From JACVRM01 sp963817375 (GTDB taxonomy: Bacteria > Actinomycetota > Thermoleophilia > Gaiellales > Gaiellaceae): a stretch of 64,000 bases of DNA. The notes beneath the pieces were generated by a model that had not been told where the DNA came from, did not search any database, and saw nothing but the letters and a program-made list of their open reading frames with translations. Made by a program: the position numbers and the translations under genes. Location: the NCBI GenBank assembly GCA_963817375.1, contig CAWFOB010000006.1:372001-436000 (forward strand), in the 5' to 3' direction. Below are positions 31,787 through 40,770 of this stretch, one piece after another (the first letter of the stretch is position 1; every line of letters starts with the position of its first letter).

Positions 31787-32971
31787 GTGGCGACCATTGA
31801 AGACGCCGTCGCGACGGGCGTCTCGTTCGCCCTGTCCGACGAGCAGCGCGCGCTGCGCGAGCTGACGCGCGAGTTCGCCGAGCGTGAGATCCGGCCGCGC
31901 GCCGCGGAGTACGACGAGAACTCGACGCATCCGGCCGACGTCGTCGCGAAGGCGCACGAGGTCGGGCTGATGAACCCGCATGTCCCGCAGGAGTACGGCG
32001 GCCTCGGCCTGCCCGGCTTCGACGGGATGCTGATCAGCGAGGAGCTCGCCTGGGGCTGCGCCGGCATGGCCGTCTCGATCACGGCGAACACGCTGGGCTC
32101 CGGCCCCGTACTGCTCGCCGGCAGTGACGAGCAGAAGCGGGACTGGCTGACGCCGCTGCTCGAGGAGCCGATCCTCTGTGCCTTCGGGCTCACCGAGCCG
32201 GACGCCGGCTCCGACGTCGCCCGGATCAAGACGACCGCCGTCCGCCGGGGCGACGAGTACGTCCTCAACGGCTCGAAGACGTTCATCTCCAACGCGGGCC
32301 ATGCCGCCTGGACGGTCGTGTTCGCCAAGACCGACCCGGCCGCCGGCCATCGCGGGCTGTCCGCCTTCATCGTGCCCATGGACGCGCCCGGCGTCGTCAT
32401 CGAGCAGCACCTCGACAAGATGGGGCAGCGCTCGACCGACACCTCGGCGTTCTCGCTGACCGACGTCGTCGTCCCGGCGGCGAACCGGATCGGCGAGGAG
32501 GGGGACGGCTTCAAGATCGCGATGCAGACGCTCGACGTCACGCGGCCCGGCACGGCCGCCGGCGCAGTCGGCGTCGCCCAGGCCGCATACGAGCACGCCG
32601 TCGACTACGCGAAGCAGCGCGTCACCTTCGACGTGCCGATCGCGATGCACCAGGGCGTCAACTTCCTGATTGCGGACATGGCCACGGAGATCGAGGCGGC
32701 GCGCCTGCTCGTGTGGCAGGCGGCGTGGATGCTCGACTCGGGCTATGGCCGCAAGGCGACGCTGTACTCGTCGTTCGCGAAGCGGTTCGCCGCCGACACG
32801 GCGATGAAGGTCGCGACCGACGCCGTCCAGGTGCTGGGCGGATACGGCTACATCAAGGAGTACCCGGTCGAGAAGCTCATGCGCGACGCCAAGCTCTTCC
32901 AGATCTACGAGGGGACCTCCCAGATCCAGCGCCTCGTGATCGCGCGCGAGATCTTCATGCCCAGCGCGTAG
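31787..32971 (+). CDS. Acyl-CoA dehydrogenase
   Basis: Protein of 394 residues. Standard ACAD organisation: N-terminal helices (LSDEQRALRELTREFAEREIRP), the FAD/acyl motifs CAFGLTEPDAGSDVARI and GSKTFISNAGHA, and C-terminal catalytic Glu in FQIYEGTSQIQRLVIAREIF. The string QVLGGYGYIKEYPVEKLMRDAK is typical of short/medium-chain dehydrogenases. It oxidises acyl-CoA to enoyl-CoA and reduces ETF. A GAGGAGG ribosome binding site is six bases before GTG 31787. The TetR-like palindrome upstream suggests induction by its acyl-CoA substrate. Stands alone, not in a longer beta-oxidation operon. Confidence 0.95.
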   Translation: MATIEDAVATGVSFALSDEQRALRELTREFAEREIRPRAAEYDENSTHPADVVAKAHEVGLMNPHVPQEYGGLGLPGFDGMLISEELAWGCAGMAVSITANTLGSGPVLLAGSDEQKRDWLTPLLEEPILCAFGLTEPDAGSDVARIKTTAVRRGDEYVLNGSKTFISNAGHAAWTVVFAKTDPAAGHRGLSAFIVPMDAPGVVIEQHLDKMGQRSTDTSAFSLTDVVVPAANRIGEEGDGFKIAMQTLDVTRPGTAAGAVGVAQAAYEHAVDYAKQRVTFDVPIAMHQGVNFLIADMATEIEAARLLVWQAAWMLDSGYGRKATLYSSFAKRFAADTAMKVATDAVQVLGGYGYIKEYPVEKLMRDAKLFQIYEGTSQIQRLVIAREIFMPSA

Positions 32972-33023
32972 AGGGTTGTCCACAACCGAAAGGAGCCCGG
33001 GCGGGCGTGGCTAATCTGTCGGC

Positions 33024-34895
33024 GTGGCTGTCGACGCGCGGGTTGGCACGGTCCCGGTCCGCCGTCGGCGGTCGGTCGGCGCGCGGGCCGCGCTCTGGAC
33101 GGTGGCGGCCTTCGTCGCGATCGGGCTGGTCGTCACCGGGCTCGGCTTCGTGTACGCCGGCTCCTCCTCGACGCTGCCCGCGGGAACGAAGATCGCCGGC
33201 GTCGACGTCGGCGGCCTCTCGGCCACGGCGGCGACGCGCCTCCTCCAGCAGCGCGCCGACGCGGTCAGCGCCGTCCCGGTCGCCTTCACCGCCGGGCCGA
33301 AGCACTGGAACCTCTCGGCGAAGAAGCTCGAGCTCCAGGTCAACTGGCGCGCCGCCGTCGAGGCAGCACGCCAGAACGGCAACGGCTTCGGCCCCGTCCA
33401 GGGGCTGCGCCGCCTGAGCGTCCGCATCTTCGGCGCCGAGGTGACGCCTCAGACGCGCGTCTACGTGCCCGCCCTGAACTACTACGTCGACCGCATCGAG
33501 CGCTCGCTCGGCAGGAAGCCGCAAGACGCGGCGGTCGAGCTCCGGGGCCTGCACCCGGCGATCGTTCCGGCGCAGGACGCGATGACGCTCGACCGGGAGT
33601 CCGCGGAGGATGTCCTCGTCCGCGCCCTCTCCGGGTTCGAGCGCGGCCAACGCGTGTCGCTGCCGGTCGTCGTGCGCCCGGCGAAGGTGCAGGCTGCCCA
33701 GCTGCAGCGCGCCCTCGCCCAGACCCGCCTCGCCGTCTCGGCGCCGGTGCGGCTCGAGCTCGGGCAGCGCGCCTGGCGCCTGCCGCGCTGGCGCGTCGCC
33801 CAGCTGCTCCAGCTCCCCGCGGACGGCTCGCGCAAGCTCGCGGTCGGCGGTACCGCGGCCACCGCGTACTTCGAGAAGCTCGGGAAGCGCGTCGCGCAGA
33901 AGCCGGTGGACGCCGGCTTCGCGGTCCACACCAACGGGCGCGTCACGATCAAGCCCGCGCAGCCCGGTCGCGAGCTCGACGTGCGCGCGGCCGCCGCGGC
34001 CGTGCTCGCCGCCGCGCTCTCACGGACCGACCGCACGGCCGCGCTGACGATCGTCTCCGCGGCGCCGGAGCGGACGACCGCCGACGCGAGGGCGATGGGC
34101 GTCAACAAGGTCGTCTCGAGCTACGAGACCATCTACGGCGGCGACGCGAACCGCATCCACAACGTGCAGCTGGTCGCGCACCTCGTCGACGGCGCGCTGA
34201 TCGCGCCCGGCAAGGAGTTCTCGTTCAACGCGACGACGGGTGAGCGCACGGCGGACAAGGGCTTCCTCGAGGCGCCCGTCATCGTCAACGGCGAGCTCCA
34301 GACGGGGCTCGGCGGCGGCGTCTGCCAGGTCTCGACGACCGTCTTCAACGCGGCGTTCGAGGCCGGGCTGCCGATCACGGCGCGCACGAACCACGCGCTC
34401 TACATCAGCCACTACCCGCAGGGCCGCGACGCGACCGTGAACTACCCGGACGTCGACCTCAAGTTCGTGAACGACACCGGCCACTGGCTGCTCCTGCGGA
34501 CGTTCGTCGGCTCCTCGTCGCTCGTCGTCAACCTGTACGGGACGCCGACGGGCCGCAAGGTCGTGGCCGATACCGGCCCGTTGAACGTCACCGGCCCCGT
34601 GCCGCTGAAGCACGTGTCCGACCCGTCGCTCGCCACGGGCCAGCAGGTCATCCAGCAATACGGCCAGCCGCCGCGCTCGACGAGCGTGACCCGCACCGTC
34701 TACGCGCCGAACGGCAAGGTGCGCTCGAAGACGACGTGGTACTCCTCGTACCGCGGTGAGACGCAGATCGTCCTCGTCGGCACGAAGGGCAAGACGAAGC
34801 CGAAGGGCCAGGGCACGACCACGTCGTCGACGACCACCACGACGACCACCACCACGACGACGCCGTCTACGACGTCGTCTACGACGACGAACTAG
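33024..34895 (+). CDS. VanW-family exported protein with peptidoglycan-binding repeats and Thr-rich tail
   Basis: Protein of 623 residues. Membrane anchor at ~24-45 (LWTVAAFVAIGLVVTGLGFVYAG); two peptidoglycan-binding-4-like regions (~50-340); a VanW domain at ~360-520 (SYETIYGGDANRIHNVQLVAHLVDGALIAPGKEFSFN; GGGVCQVSTTVFNAAFEAGL; HYPQGRDATVNYP); a G5-like strand region (~550-600); and a C-terminal run of Thr/Ser. Such proteins sit outside the membrane at the cell wall; the VanW activity is unknown, and the group often accompanies L,D-transpeptidation. GTG start. The tail is encoded by ACG/ACC triplet repeats. Confidence 0.9.
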   Translation: MAVDARVGTVPVRRRRSVGARAALWTVAAFVAIGLVVTGLGFVYAGSSSTLPAGTKIAGVDVGGLSATAATRLLQQRADAVSAVPVAFTAGPKHWNLSAKKLELQVNWRAAVEAARQNGNGFGPVQGLRRLSVRIFGAEVTPQTRVYVPALNYYVDRIERSLGRKPQDAAVELRGLHPAIVPAQDAMTLDRESAEDVLVRALSGFERGQRVSLPVVVRPAKVQAAQLQRALAQTRLAVSAPVRLELGQRAWRLPRWRVAQLLQLPADGSRKLAVGGTAATAYFEKLGKRVAQKPVDAGFAVHTNGRVTIKPAQPGRELDVRAAAAAVLAAALSRTDRTAALTIVSAAPERTTADARAMGVNKVVSSYETIYGGDANRIHNVQLVAHLVDGALIAPGKEFSFNATTGERTADKGFLEAPVIVNGELQTGLGGGVCQVSTTVFNAAFEAGLPITARTNHALYISHYPQGRDATVNYPDVDLKFVNDTGHWLLLRTFVGSSSLVVNLYGTPTGRKVVADTGPLNVTGPVPLKHVSDPSLATGQQVIQQYGQPPRSTSVTRTVYAPNGKVRSKTTWYSSYRGETQIVLVGTKGKTKPKGQGTTTSSTTTTTTTTTTTPSTTSSTTTN

Positions 34896-35308
34896 CGCCG
34901 CTCGGCGGCGGTGATCGCCTCCGCCAGGTAGGCGGGCACGCGCGTCGGGACGAACGTCTTCGCGTCGACGCAAGCGTGGCCGGTCCATCCGTCCGCGATC
35001 ACGTCGTCGCCTCTGGTCACGTGGTACTCGAAGCGGAAGCGGGCGCCGCGCACGCCGGTGCAGCGGACGCCGATCGTGATCGTCTCGTTGAAGCGGGCCG
35101 GCCCGAGGTAGCGCGCGTGCGCCTCGGTCGTCAGCGCCTCGACGCCGCGCTCCTGCAGGCCCGGGTAGCCGCCGTCGAAGCGCGCCAGGTAGTCGACCCG
35201 CGCGACCTCGAACCACACCAGGTAGGTGGCGTGGTGGGCGATGCCCTGTGCGTCCGTCTCGGCGAAGCGGACGCGCACCTCGGTGTGGAACTTGAACGTC
35301 TCGGTCAT
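34892..35308 (-). CDS. Acyl-CoA thioesterase, 4HBT/YbgC-like hot-dog fold
   Basis: Protein of 138 residues. The motif RVRFAETDAQGIAHHATYLVWFEVARVDYL contains the catalytic Asp and the family signature of YbgC/4-hydroxybenzoyl-CoA thioesterases. Single hot-dog domain, probably tetrameric, hydrolysing short or aromatic acyl-CoA in the cytoplasm. Start ATG 35308 (MTETFKFHTEV). Divergent from the gamma-glutamyltransferase gene, 24 bases apart, and four-base convergent overlap with the VanW gene (CTAG). Confidence 0.92.
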   Translation of the reverse strand: MTETFKFHTEVRVRFAETDAQGIAHHATYLVWFEVARVDYLARFDGGYPGLQERGVEALTTEAHARYLGPARFNETITIGVRCTGVRGARFRFEYHVTRGDDVIADGWTGHACVDAKTFVPTRVPAYLAEAITAAERR

Positions 35309-35332
35309 GTCACCTGATGATGGACGGACCCT

Positions 35333-36787
35333 ATGCGACTCGATTTCGAGCAGCTCTTCCGGCCGGGCGGTGGCTCGGGGTTCCCGCGCATGCCGGCGAT
35401 CGCCGCCGAGGGGATGGTCGCCACGAGCCATCCGCTGGCGACGCGAGCCGGGCTGCGCGTGCTCGAGCAGGGCGGCAACGCCGTCGACGCTGCGCTCGCC
35501 GCCGCGGCCGTGCTGCCTGTCGTCGAGCCGAACCTCAACGGCCTCGGCGGCGATTGCCTCGCCCAGGTCTGGGACGACGGCGAGCTCGTGGGGCTCAACG
35601 GATCGGGCCGTTCGCCGGCCACGCTCGACCACGGCGCCGTCGACCGCTTCGGGCCGCGCTCGGTCACCGTCCCCGGTGCGGTCGCGGCCTGGTTCGAGCT
35701 GAGCGCCCGTTTCGGGCGCCTCGGCCTCGACGAGGCGCTCGGCCACGCGGCCGACCTCGCCGAGCGCGGGGTCGTCGCGACCGCGCGGGTCGCGACGCTC
35801 TGGCAGCGCGCCGAGCGCGAGGGCCGAGCGCCGTTCCGAGCGCCGCAGGTCGGCGAGCGCTACCGCCTGCCCGAGCTGGCGGCCACGCTCCGGCGGGTCG
35901 CGGAGCAGGGGCCGGACGGCTTCTACCGGGGCGACGTGGCGCGGGCGATCGCGGCGGTCACGTGGCTGGAAGAGACCGATCTGGCCGCCCACCGGTCGGA
36001 GTGGGTCGAGCCGCTGCGCATGGCGTTCGGCGGCGTCGAGGTGTGCGAGCTGCCGCCGAACACCCAGGGCGTCGCCGCGCTCATTGCGCTTCGCCTGCTC
36101 GAGGGCGCCGACCCGCGCGACCTCGATGCCCGCGTGGGCGCCGTCGCGGCCGGCCTCGCGGCGGCACACGCGCACGTCGGCGACGAGCCGCTGCCGGACG
36201 GCTTTCTCTCCATGGCGTTCGAGCCGGGCGCTCCAGGCGGGGGCGCCGCGGGTGACACCACGTACCTCTGCGCCGTCGACGCCGGCCGCATGGCCGTCTC
36301 GCTCATCCAGAGCACGTACGAGGGCTTCGGCTCGGGGCTCGCGGCGGCCGGCGTCCCGCTCAACAACCGCGGCGCATGCTTCGTCGAGACCGAGGGCCAT
36401 CCGAACCGGCTGGAGCCGGGCAAGCGCCCGTTCCACACGATCATTCCCGGGATGCTCCTGCACGACGGCCGTGCGTCGCCGTTCGGCGTCATGGGCGGCG
36501 CCATGCAGGCGCAGGGGCACGTCCAGGTCGTCGATGCCGTCGTCACGCTCGCCCACGACCCGCAATCGGCGCTCGACCGTGCCCGTTTCCGCGTCGAGGG
36601 AGACGGGACGGTGCGGCTCGAGCCGGGGCTCTGGGACCGCGCTGCCGAGCTCGAGGCGCGCGGCCGGCGCGTCGTACGCGCCGACGCGCCGTACGACTTC
36701 GGCGTCGGCCAGATGATCCTGAACCTGGGCGAGGCGCTCGTCGGCGGCTCGGACGGCCGCGGCGACGGCTACGCAGGCGGTCTGTGA
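35333..36787 (+). CDS. Gamma-glutamyltransferase-family Ntn hydrolase
   Basis: Protein of 484 residues, shorter than the classic enzyme (~550-580). N-terminal MVATSHPLATRAGLRVLEQGGNAVDAALAAAAVLPVVEP and LGGDCLAQVW are family signatures. The autoprocessing nucleophile threonine is in AAGDTTYLCAVDAGRMAVSLIQS, and the C-terminal GMLLHDGRASPFGVMGGAMQAQGHVQVV motif is intact. There is no signal peptide, so it is likely cytoplasmic. It cleaves gamma-glutamyl amides or related acyl-amides; some relatives are cephalosporin acylases. The next gene starts in an overlapping GTGA. Confidence 0.93.
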   Translation: MRLDFEQLFRPGGGSGFPRMPAIAAEGMVATSHPLATRAGLRVLEQGGNAVDAALAAAAVLPVVEPNLNGLGGDCLAQVWDDGELVGLNGSGRSPATLDHGAVDRFGPRSVTVPGAVAAWFELSARFGRLGLDEALGHAADLAERGVVATARVATLWQRAEREGRAPFRAPQVGERYRLPELAATLRRVAEQGPDGFYRGDVARAIAAVTWLEETDLAAHRSEWVEPLRMAFGGVEVCELPPNTQGVAALIALRLLEGADPRDLDARVGAVAAGLAAAHAHVGDEPLPDGFLSMAFEPGAPGGGAAGDTTYLCAVDAGRMAVSLIQSTYEGFGSGLAAAGVPLNNRGACFVETEGHPNRLEPGKRPFHTIIPGMLLHDGRASPFGVMGGAMQAQGHVQVVDAVVTLAHDPQSALDRARFRVEGDGTVRLEPGLWDRAAELEARGRRVVRADAPYDFGVGQMILNLGEALVGGSDGRGDGYAGGL

Positions 36788-37537
36788 GCGTCGAGCGCCT
36801 GGCCGAGGCGCTGCGCCAGGCCGCGCCGGCGCTCGTGCTCACCGGGGCGGGCGTGTCGACGGAGAGCGGCATCCCCGACTTCCGTTCGCCGACCGGGGTC
36901 TGGGCGCAGTTCGACCCGCTCGAGTACGGCTCCATCGACGCCTTCCGGCGCGACCCCGCGCGCGTCTGGGAGTTCTACGGCGCCCGCTACCGGATGCTGT
37001 CGCAGGCGGAGCCGAACGCAGCGCACCACGCCATCGCCGAGCTCGAGCGGCTCGGCGTGGTCGGACACGGTGATCACGCAGAACATCGACCTGCTGCACG
37101 AGCGCGCCGGCAGCCGGGACGTGGTCGAGGTGCACGGCTCGATCCGGACGGCCACCTGCCCGGCGTGCGGCCGCGTCCACACGCTGGACGAGGTGCTCGC
37201 GCTCGTCGACGTTGGCGTCCCGCGCTGCCTCGACTGCGGCGCCGTGCCGAAGCCCGACGTCGTCTTCTTCGGCGAGCTGCTGCCGCCGGGCGCGATGGAG
37301 CGCGCCTTCGCGCTCGCCGCCGCCGCGCGCCTGCTGCTCGTAGTCGGCTCGACGCTCGAGGTCTACCCGGTCGCCGGCCTGCCGCTCGAGACCGTGCGCG
37401 CCGGCGGGCAGGTGGCGATCGTCAACAGGGGGCCGACGGCCTTCGACGGCCGGGCGTGGATCCGCATCGAGGGCGCCGCGGGCGAGGTGCTGACGGGCAT
37501 CGTCGCCCTCCTCGGACGGGGGAATACGATGCAGTGA
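36784..37537 (+). CDS. Sirtuin-type NAD-dependent deacylase (frame broken once)
   Basis: About 250 residues after repair. Motifs: VLTGAGVSTESGIPDFRSPTGVW (NAD-binding), TQNIDLLHERAGSRDVVEVHGS (catalytic His in VHGS), zinc ligands CPACG and CLDCG, VVFFGELLPPGAM and VVGSTLEVYPVAGLP. Removes acyl groups from protein lysines using NAD. The first 92 codons and the rest are in different frames: an extra G at 37063-37064 (GTCGGACACG) explains it, giving LGVV-DTVITQNID. GTG 36784 overlaps the previous stop. All catalytic residues are present, so the gene is probably functional in the organism. Confidence 0.88.
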
Positions 37538-37556
37538 TGACGCAAGGAGGATCGAG

Positions 37557-38580
37557 ATGACTCACCTGAACGAGACCGCCCGCGCGCTCGTGGCGCCGGG
37601 CAAGGGCATCCTGGCCGCCGACGAGAGCGGCGGGACGATCAAGAAGCGCTTCGACTCGATCGGCGTGGAGTCGAGCGAGGGCAACCGGCGCGCGTACCGC
37701 GACCTGCTGTTCACCACCGACGGCGCCGAGCAGTACATCAGCGGCGTGATCCTGTTCGACGAGACGATCCGCCAGCAGGGGCTGGACGGGACGCCGTTCC
37801 CGAAGCTGCTCGAGCAGAAGGGCGTCATCCCGGGGATCAAGGTCGACCTCGGCGCCAAGCCGCTCGCCAATGCGCCCGGCGAGACCGTCACCGAGGGCCT
37901 CGACGGCCTGCGCGACCGGCTGGAGGAGTACCGCGGCCTGGGCGCGCGCTTCACGAAGTGGCGCGCCGTGATCTCGATCGGCGAGGGCATCCCGAGCGAG
38001 TACGCGGATCTGGGTCAACGCACACGCGCTCGCGCGCTACGCGGCGCTGGCGCAGGAAGCCGGGCTCGTCCCGATCGTGGAGCCCGAGGTGCTGATGGAC
38101 GGAGACCACACGATCGAGCGCAGCTTCGAGGTCACGTCGCGGACGCTGCACGCCGTCTTCACCGAGCTGCGCGACCAGCGCGTCGACCCGGAGGGCATCC
38201 TGCTCAAGCCGAACATGGTGCTCTCGGGCTACTCGTGCCCGCAGCAGGCGTCGCACGACGAGGTCGCCGAGCACACGCTGCGCTGCTTCTCCCGGCACGT
38301 ACCGGCCGCCGTCCCGGGGATCGTCTTCCTGTCGGGCGGCCAGTCGGACGAGGACGCCACGGCGAACCTCAACGCGATGAACGCCCGCGGGCAGCACCCG
38401 TGGGAGCTGTCGTTCTCGTACGGCCGCGCGCTCCAGGCGCCCGCGCTGAAGGCGTGGGGCGGCCAGGAGGCGAACGTCCCCGCCGGCCAGCAGGCCTACT
38501 ACCACCGCGCGAAGCTCAACGGCGCGGCACGGGGCGGCAGCTACAGGGAGGAGATGGAACGCGAGGCCGTCCCCGCATAG
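37557..38580 (+). CDS. Class I fructose-bisphosphate aldolase (frame broken once)
   Basis: About 340 residues when repaired. ILAADESGGTIKKRF is the phosphate/substrate loop; FTKWRAVISIG the middle motif; ILLKPNMVLSG carries the Schiff-base lysine; FLSGGQSDEDATANLNAMN and WELSFSYGRALQ are class I signatures. Cleaves fructose 1,6-bisphosphate in glycolysis and gluconeogenesis. The frame changes at 38006-38007: with one G of GCGGATC removed the protein reads SEYA-IWVNAHALARYAALAQEAG. GCAAGGAGG is a strong ribosome binding site before ATG 37557. Follows the sirtuin gene by 19 bases. Confidence 0.92.
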
Positions 38581-38608
38581 CGGTGCTGAACCTGGACCGG
38601 CCGGGCAG

Positions 38609-38773
38609 CTAGGCGGCTGCGCGGCGGAGCGGCTTCTCTTCCAGCACGGCGCGGCAGTCGGCGCAGCGGATGCGCTCGACCTCGTACGGAATGCCGTGGC
38701 GCTGGCCGAGGATGTGCTCCTTGACGGCCTGGTGGTTGTGCACCGCGTGTGCGGGTGTCCCCACGAGTCTCAC
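38609..38773 (-). CDS. 54-residue CxxC hypothetical protein
   Basis: GTG start at 38773. Sequence highlights: VRLVGTPAHAVHNHQAV, then GIPYEVERIRCADCRAVLEEKPLRR. One CxxC pair and several histidines suggest metal binding (a half zinc ribbon) or a redox motif. No hydrophobic segment. It occupies the otherwise empty space between the aldolase and the L,D-transpeptidase, on the opposite strand. No recognised family; coding potential rests on codon pattern and the conserved-looking CADC motif. Confidence 0.45.
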   Translation of the reverse strand: MRLVGTPAHAVHNHQAVKEHILGQRHGIPYEVERIRCADCRAVLEEKPLRRAAA

Positions 38774-38791
38774 GATAGGTAGGACGTCGGC

Positions 38792-39553
38792 TTGCGCAAG
38801 GAGTTATCTGAACTTTGTCACCGTTCGGTGACCATTCTGTTACCTCTGGCCGGGCTCGCAGTCGCGGCCTCGACCATGGCTGCCGCGGCGGGCTCCCCCG
38901 CCGGCCTGTGCCGGGCCGGAGCCGTCCAGGGCATGGGCGGCGAGCGGCGCGCCGTCGTCGCCGTCGCGGGCGAGCCGCTCGCCGCCCGCGAGCTGCCGGG
39001 CGGCCCGGTGCTCGCGCGGTTCGACATCGTCAACGAGAACAACTTCCCGACGCTGTTCTGGGTGCGCGCGCGGAAGGTCGACGCGAGCTGCCGTGCGGCG
39101 TGGTATCTCGTCCAGCTGCCGCTGCGCCCGAACGGCCGCACCGCGTGGGTCGCGGCGTCGCGGGTGAAGCTCGCCTCGGTGACGACCCGCATCGACGTCG
39201 ACCTCTCCGAGCGCCGCCTGCGGCTGTACGTCTCCGGGCGTGTGCAGCTGACCACGCGCGCCGGCATCGGGGCGCCGGGCACGCCGACGCCCGTTGGCCG
39301 CTTCTACGTCAACCAGATCCTCATCCCACCGGTCGCAGGGGGCCCCTTCGGGCCGGCGGCGTTCGGCGTCTCGGCGTTCTCGCCGACGCTCAGGAACTGG
39401 CCGCAGGACGGGCCGATCGCCATCCACGGCACCAACGATCCGGGCTCGATCGGCGCCGCGGTGAGCCACGGCTGCATCCGCATCTCCGACGCGGCGGCCC
39501 GCGTCCTGCATCGGCTCGTGCTGGCAGGGACTCCCGTCGTCATCCACCGCTAG
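38792..39553 (+). CDS. Exported L,D-transpeptidase (YkuD domain)
   Basis: About 253 residues. A signal peptide (ILLPLAGLAVAASTMAAAAG) is followed by an ~80-residue SH3-like region (AVVAVAGEPLAARELPGGPVLARFD; TAWVAASRVKL) and a YkuD domain whose catalytic motif is IHGTNDPGSIGAAVSHGCIRISDAAA (His and Cys both present). Makes 3-3 crosslinks in peptidoglycan or attaches proteins to it. The start is uncertain: TTG 38792 or GTG 38828; the second starts within a palindrome GTCACCGTTCGGTGAC (38817-38832). Confidence 0.9.
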   Translation: MRKELSELCHRSVTILLPLAGLAVAASTMAAAAGSPAGLCRAGAVQGMGGERRAVVAVAGEPLAARELPGGPVLARFDIVNENNFPTLFWVRARKVDASCRAAWYLVQLPLRPNGRTAWVAASRVKLASVTTRIDVDLSERRLRLYVSGRVQLTTRAGIGAPGTPTPVGRFYVNQILIPPVAGGPFGPAAFGVSAFSPTLRNWPQDGPIAIHGTNDPGSIGAAVSHGCIRISDAAARVLHRLVLAGTPVVIHR

Positions 39554-39567
39554 ATAGGGTCACGGCC

Positions 39568-39840
39568 ATGGCGGAAGCGCAGAACCTGTTTGGCCGGCTG
39601 GCCGACGCCGGCGAGGACGCGATCTCGAAGGTGAGCGAGCTGCCGGCACTGCACCGGCTGGCGACGACGATGACGACCCTGCGCGAGCGCTCGGACGAGA
39701 TGCAGAAGCGTCTCCGCGGCCTCGACGACATCGAGAAGCGGCTGGCTGCGCTCGAGAAGAAGGTCGACGAGCTGGCGAAGCCGAAGCGGTCGACCCGCTC
39801 GTCGAGCTCGAAGTCAGACTCCAGCGCCTCTAAGAGCTAG
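39568..39840 (+). CDS. Small coiled-coil hypothetical protein
   Basis: Protein of 90 residues: MAEAQNLFGRLADAGEDAI..., a helix, then RLRGLDDIEKRLAALEKKVDELAKP, a clear heptad coiled coil, and a Ser/Lys-rich tail (RSTRSSSSKSDSSASKS). It resembles the small phasin-like or nucleoid-associated helix-plus-basic-tail proteins of actinobacteria, but no family can be named. Fourteen bases downstream of the L,D-transpeptidase, same strand. The last 11 bases overlap the convergent lipid-kinase gene. Confidence 0.7.
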   Translation: MAEAQNLFGRLADAGEDAISKVSELPALHRLATTMTTLRERSDEMQKRLRGLDDIEKRLAALEKKVDELAKPKRSTRSSSSKSDSSASKS

Positions 39841-40762
39841 GCACCCGCACCCGCAGGGCGCGCGGGACGACCTCGAAGCGCACGGGCGTCGTGCCCGGCT
39901 GCTCGCCGTCGAGCTCGATCGGGAGCGGCGACTGCGACTCCACCGTCACCGTCGCCCCACGGAGCAGCTCGGCGCGCGGGTGGGGGAGGAACGTCCCGCG
40001 GTAGAGCTTGTGCAGGTTCAGCGCGAGATCCCGCTTGGTCACGTCGCCGATCAGCAGCACGTCGAACAGGCCGTCGTCGGGCAGCGCGCCCGGCGTGAGC
40101 CGCATGCCGCCGTTGTGGTACTCGGTGTTGCCGACGAGCACGTCCTCCATCAGCCCCTGGCGGTGCTCGGAGTCGACGATGATCTGCAGCTCCACGTTCG
40201 TCCAGCGCGTGAAGACGGCGAAGGTGGCGACCAGGCCGGCCACGCGGCCGCCGAGCCGCTTCGACGTCGCGTTGAGCTTGTGCGCGACGGCGCCGCTCAT
40301 CCCGACGCCGGCCATGCTCACGAAGTGCGAGACCGCCTCCGCGCCGTCCGGCGTGCGGTAGGTCACCCGGCCGGCGTCGAGCTCTCGCGCCCGGCCGTCG
40401 CGCAGCACGGTGAGCGCGTCGATGTCCGCGACGGGGATGCCGAGCGCGCGCACGAAGTCGTCGCCGGTGCCGCGCGGGAGCACGCCGAGCTCGGGCAGCG
40501 GCGTGCGTGTCGAGGACAGCAGCCCGTTCGCGACCTCGTGCACCGTGCCGTCCCCGCCGACGGCCACGACGAGCTCGGCACCGTCGTCGGCGGCCTGGCG
40601 CGCGAGGTCGGCGAGCCCGCCGGGCCCGCTGCTCACCTCGACGTGCGGGTCGAGGCCGAAGTCGCGCGCCTGGCGCTCGAGCTCGGGCCAGCGCTTGCCG
40701 GTGGCGCCGTTCGCGGACGCCGGGTTGACTAGGAAGACGGCCCGGCGGTCCGGTGCCTCCAT
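39830..40762 (-). CDS. Diacylglycerol/lipid kinase family protein (YegS/DagK-like)
   Basis: Protein of 310 residues. DAGK catalytic domain: AVFLVNPASANGATGKRWPEL at the N-terminus, VVAVGGDGTVHEVANGLL (GGDGT nucleotide motif) and LGVLPRGTGDDFVRALG. The C-terminal beta-sandwich includes VLVGNTEYHNGGMRLTPGALPDDGLFDVLLIGD, typical of YegS/LcbR-type lipid kinases. Phosphorylates diacylglycerol or a related lipid at the inner membrane face. ATG 40762 is the only good start. Eight bases after the purine nucleoside phosphorylase gene, probably cotranscribed. Confidence 0.93.
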   Translation of the reverse strand: MEAPDRRAVFLVNPASANGATGKRWPELERQARDFGLDPHVEVSSGPGGLADLARQAADDGAELVVAVGGDGTVHEVANGLLSSTRTPLPELGVLPRGTGDDFVRALGIPVADIDALTVLRDGRARELDAGRVTYRTPDGAEAVSHFVSMAGVGMSGAVAHKLNATSKRLGGRVAGLVATFAVFTRWTNVELQIIVDSEHRQGLMEDVLVGNTEYHNGGMRLTPGALPDDGLFDVLLIGDVTKRDLALNLHKLYRGTFLPHPRAELLRGATVTVESQSPLPIELDGEQPGTTPVRFEVVPRALRVRVPSS

Positions 40763-40770
40763 CGCCAGGC

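Noticed and set aside
37563..38100. Idea that the +1 breaks (aldolase, sirtuin, MprF-like) are programmed frameshifts
   Set aside because: No shared slippery codon or stop at the shift sites, unrelated housekeeping genes, and many more breaks near the window end; sequence error is simpler.
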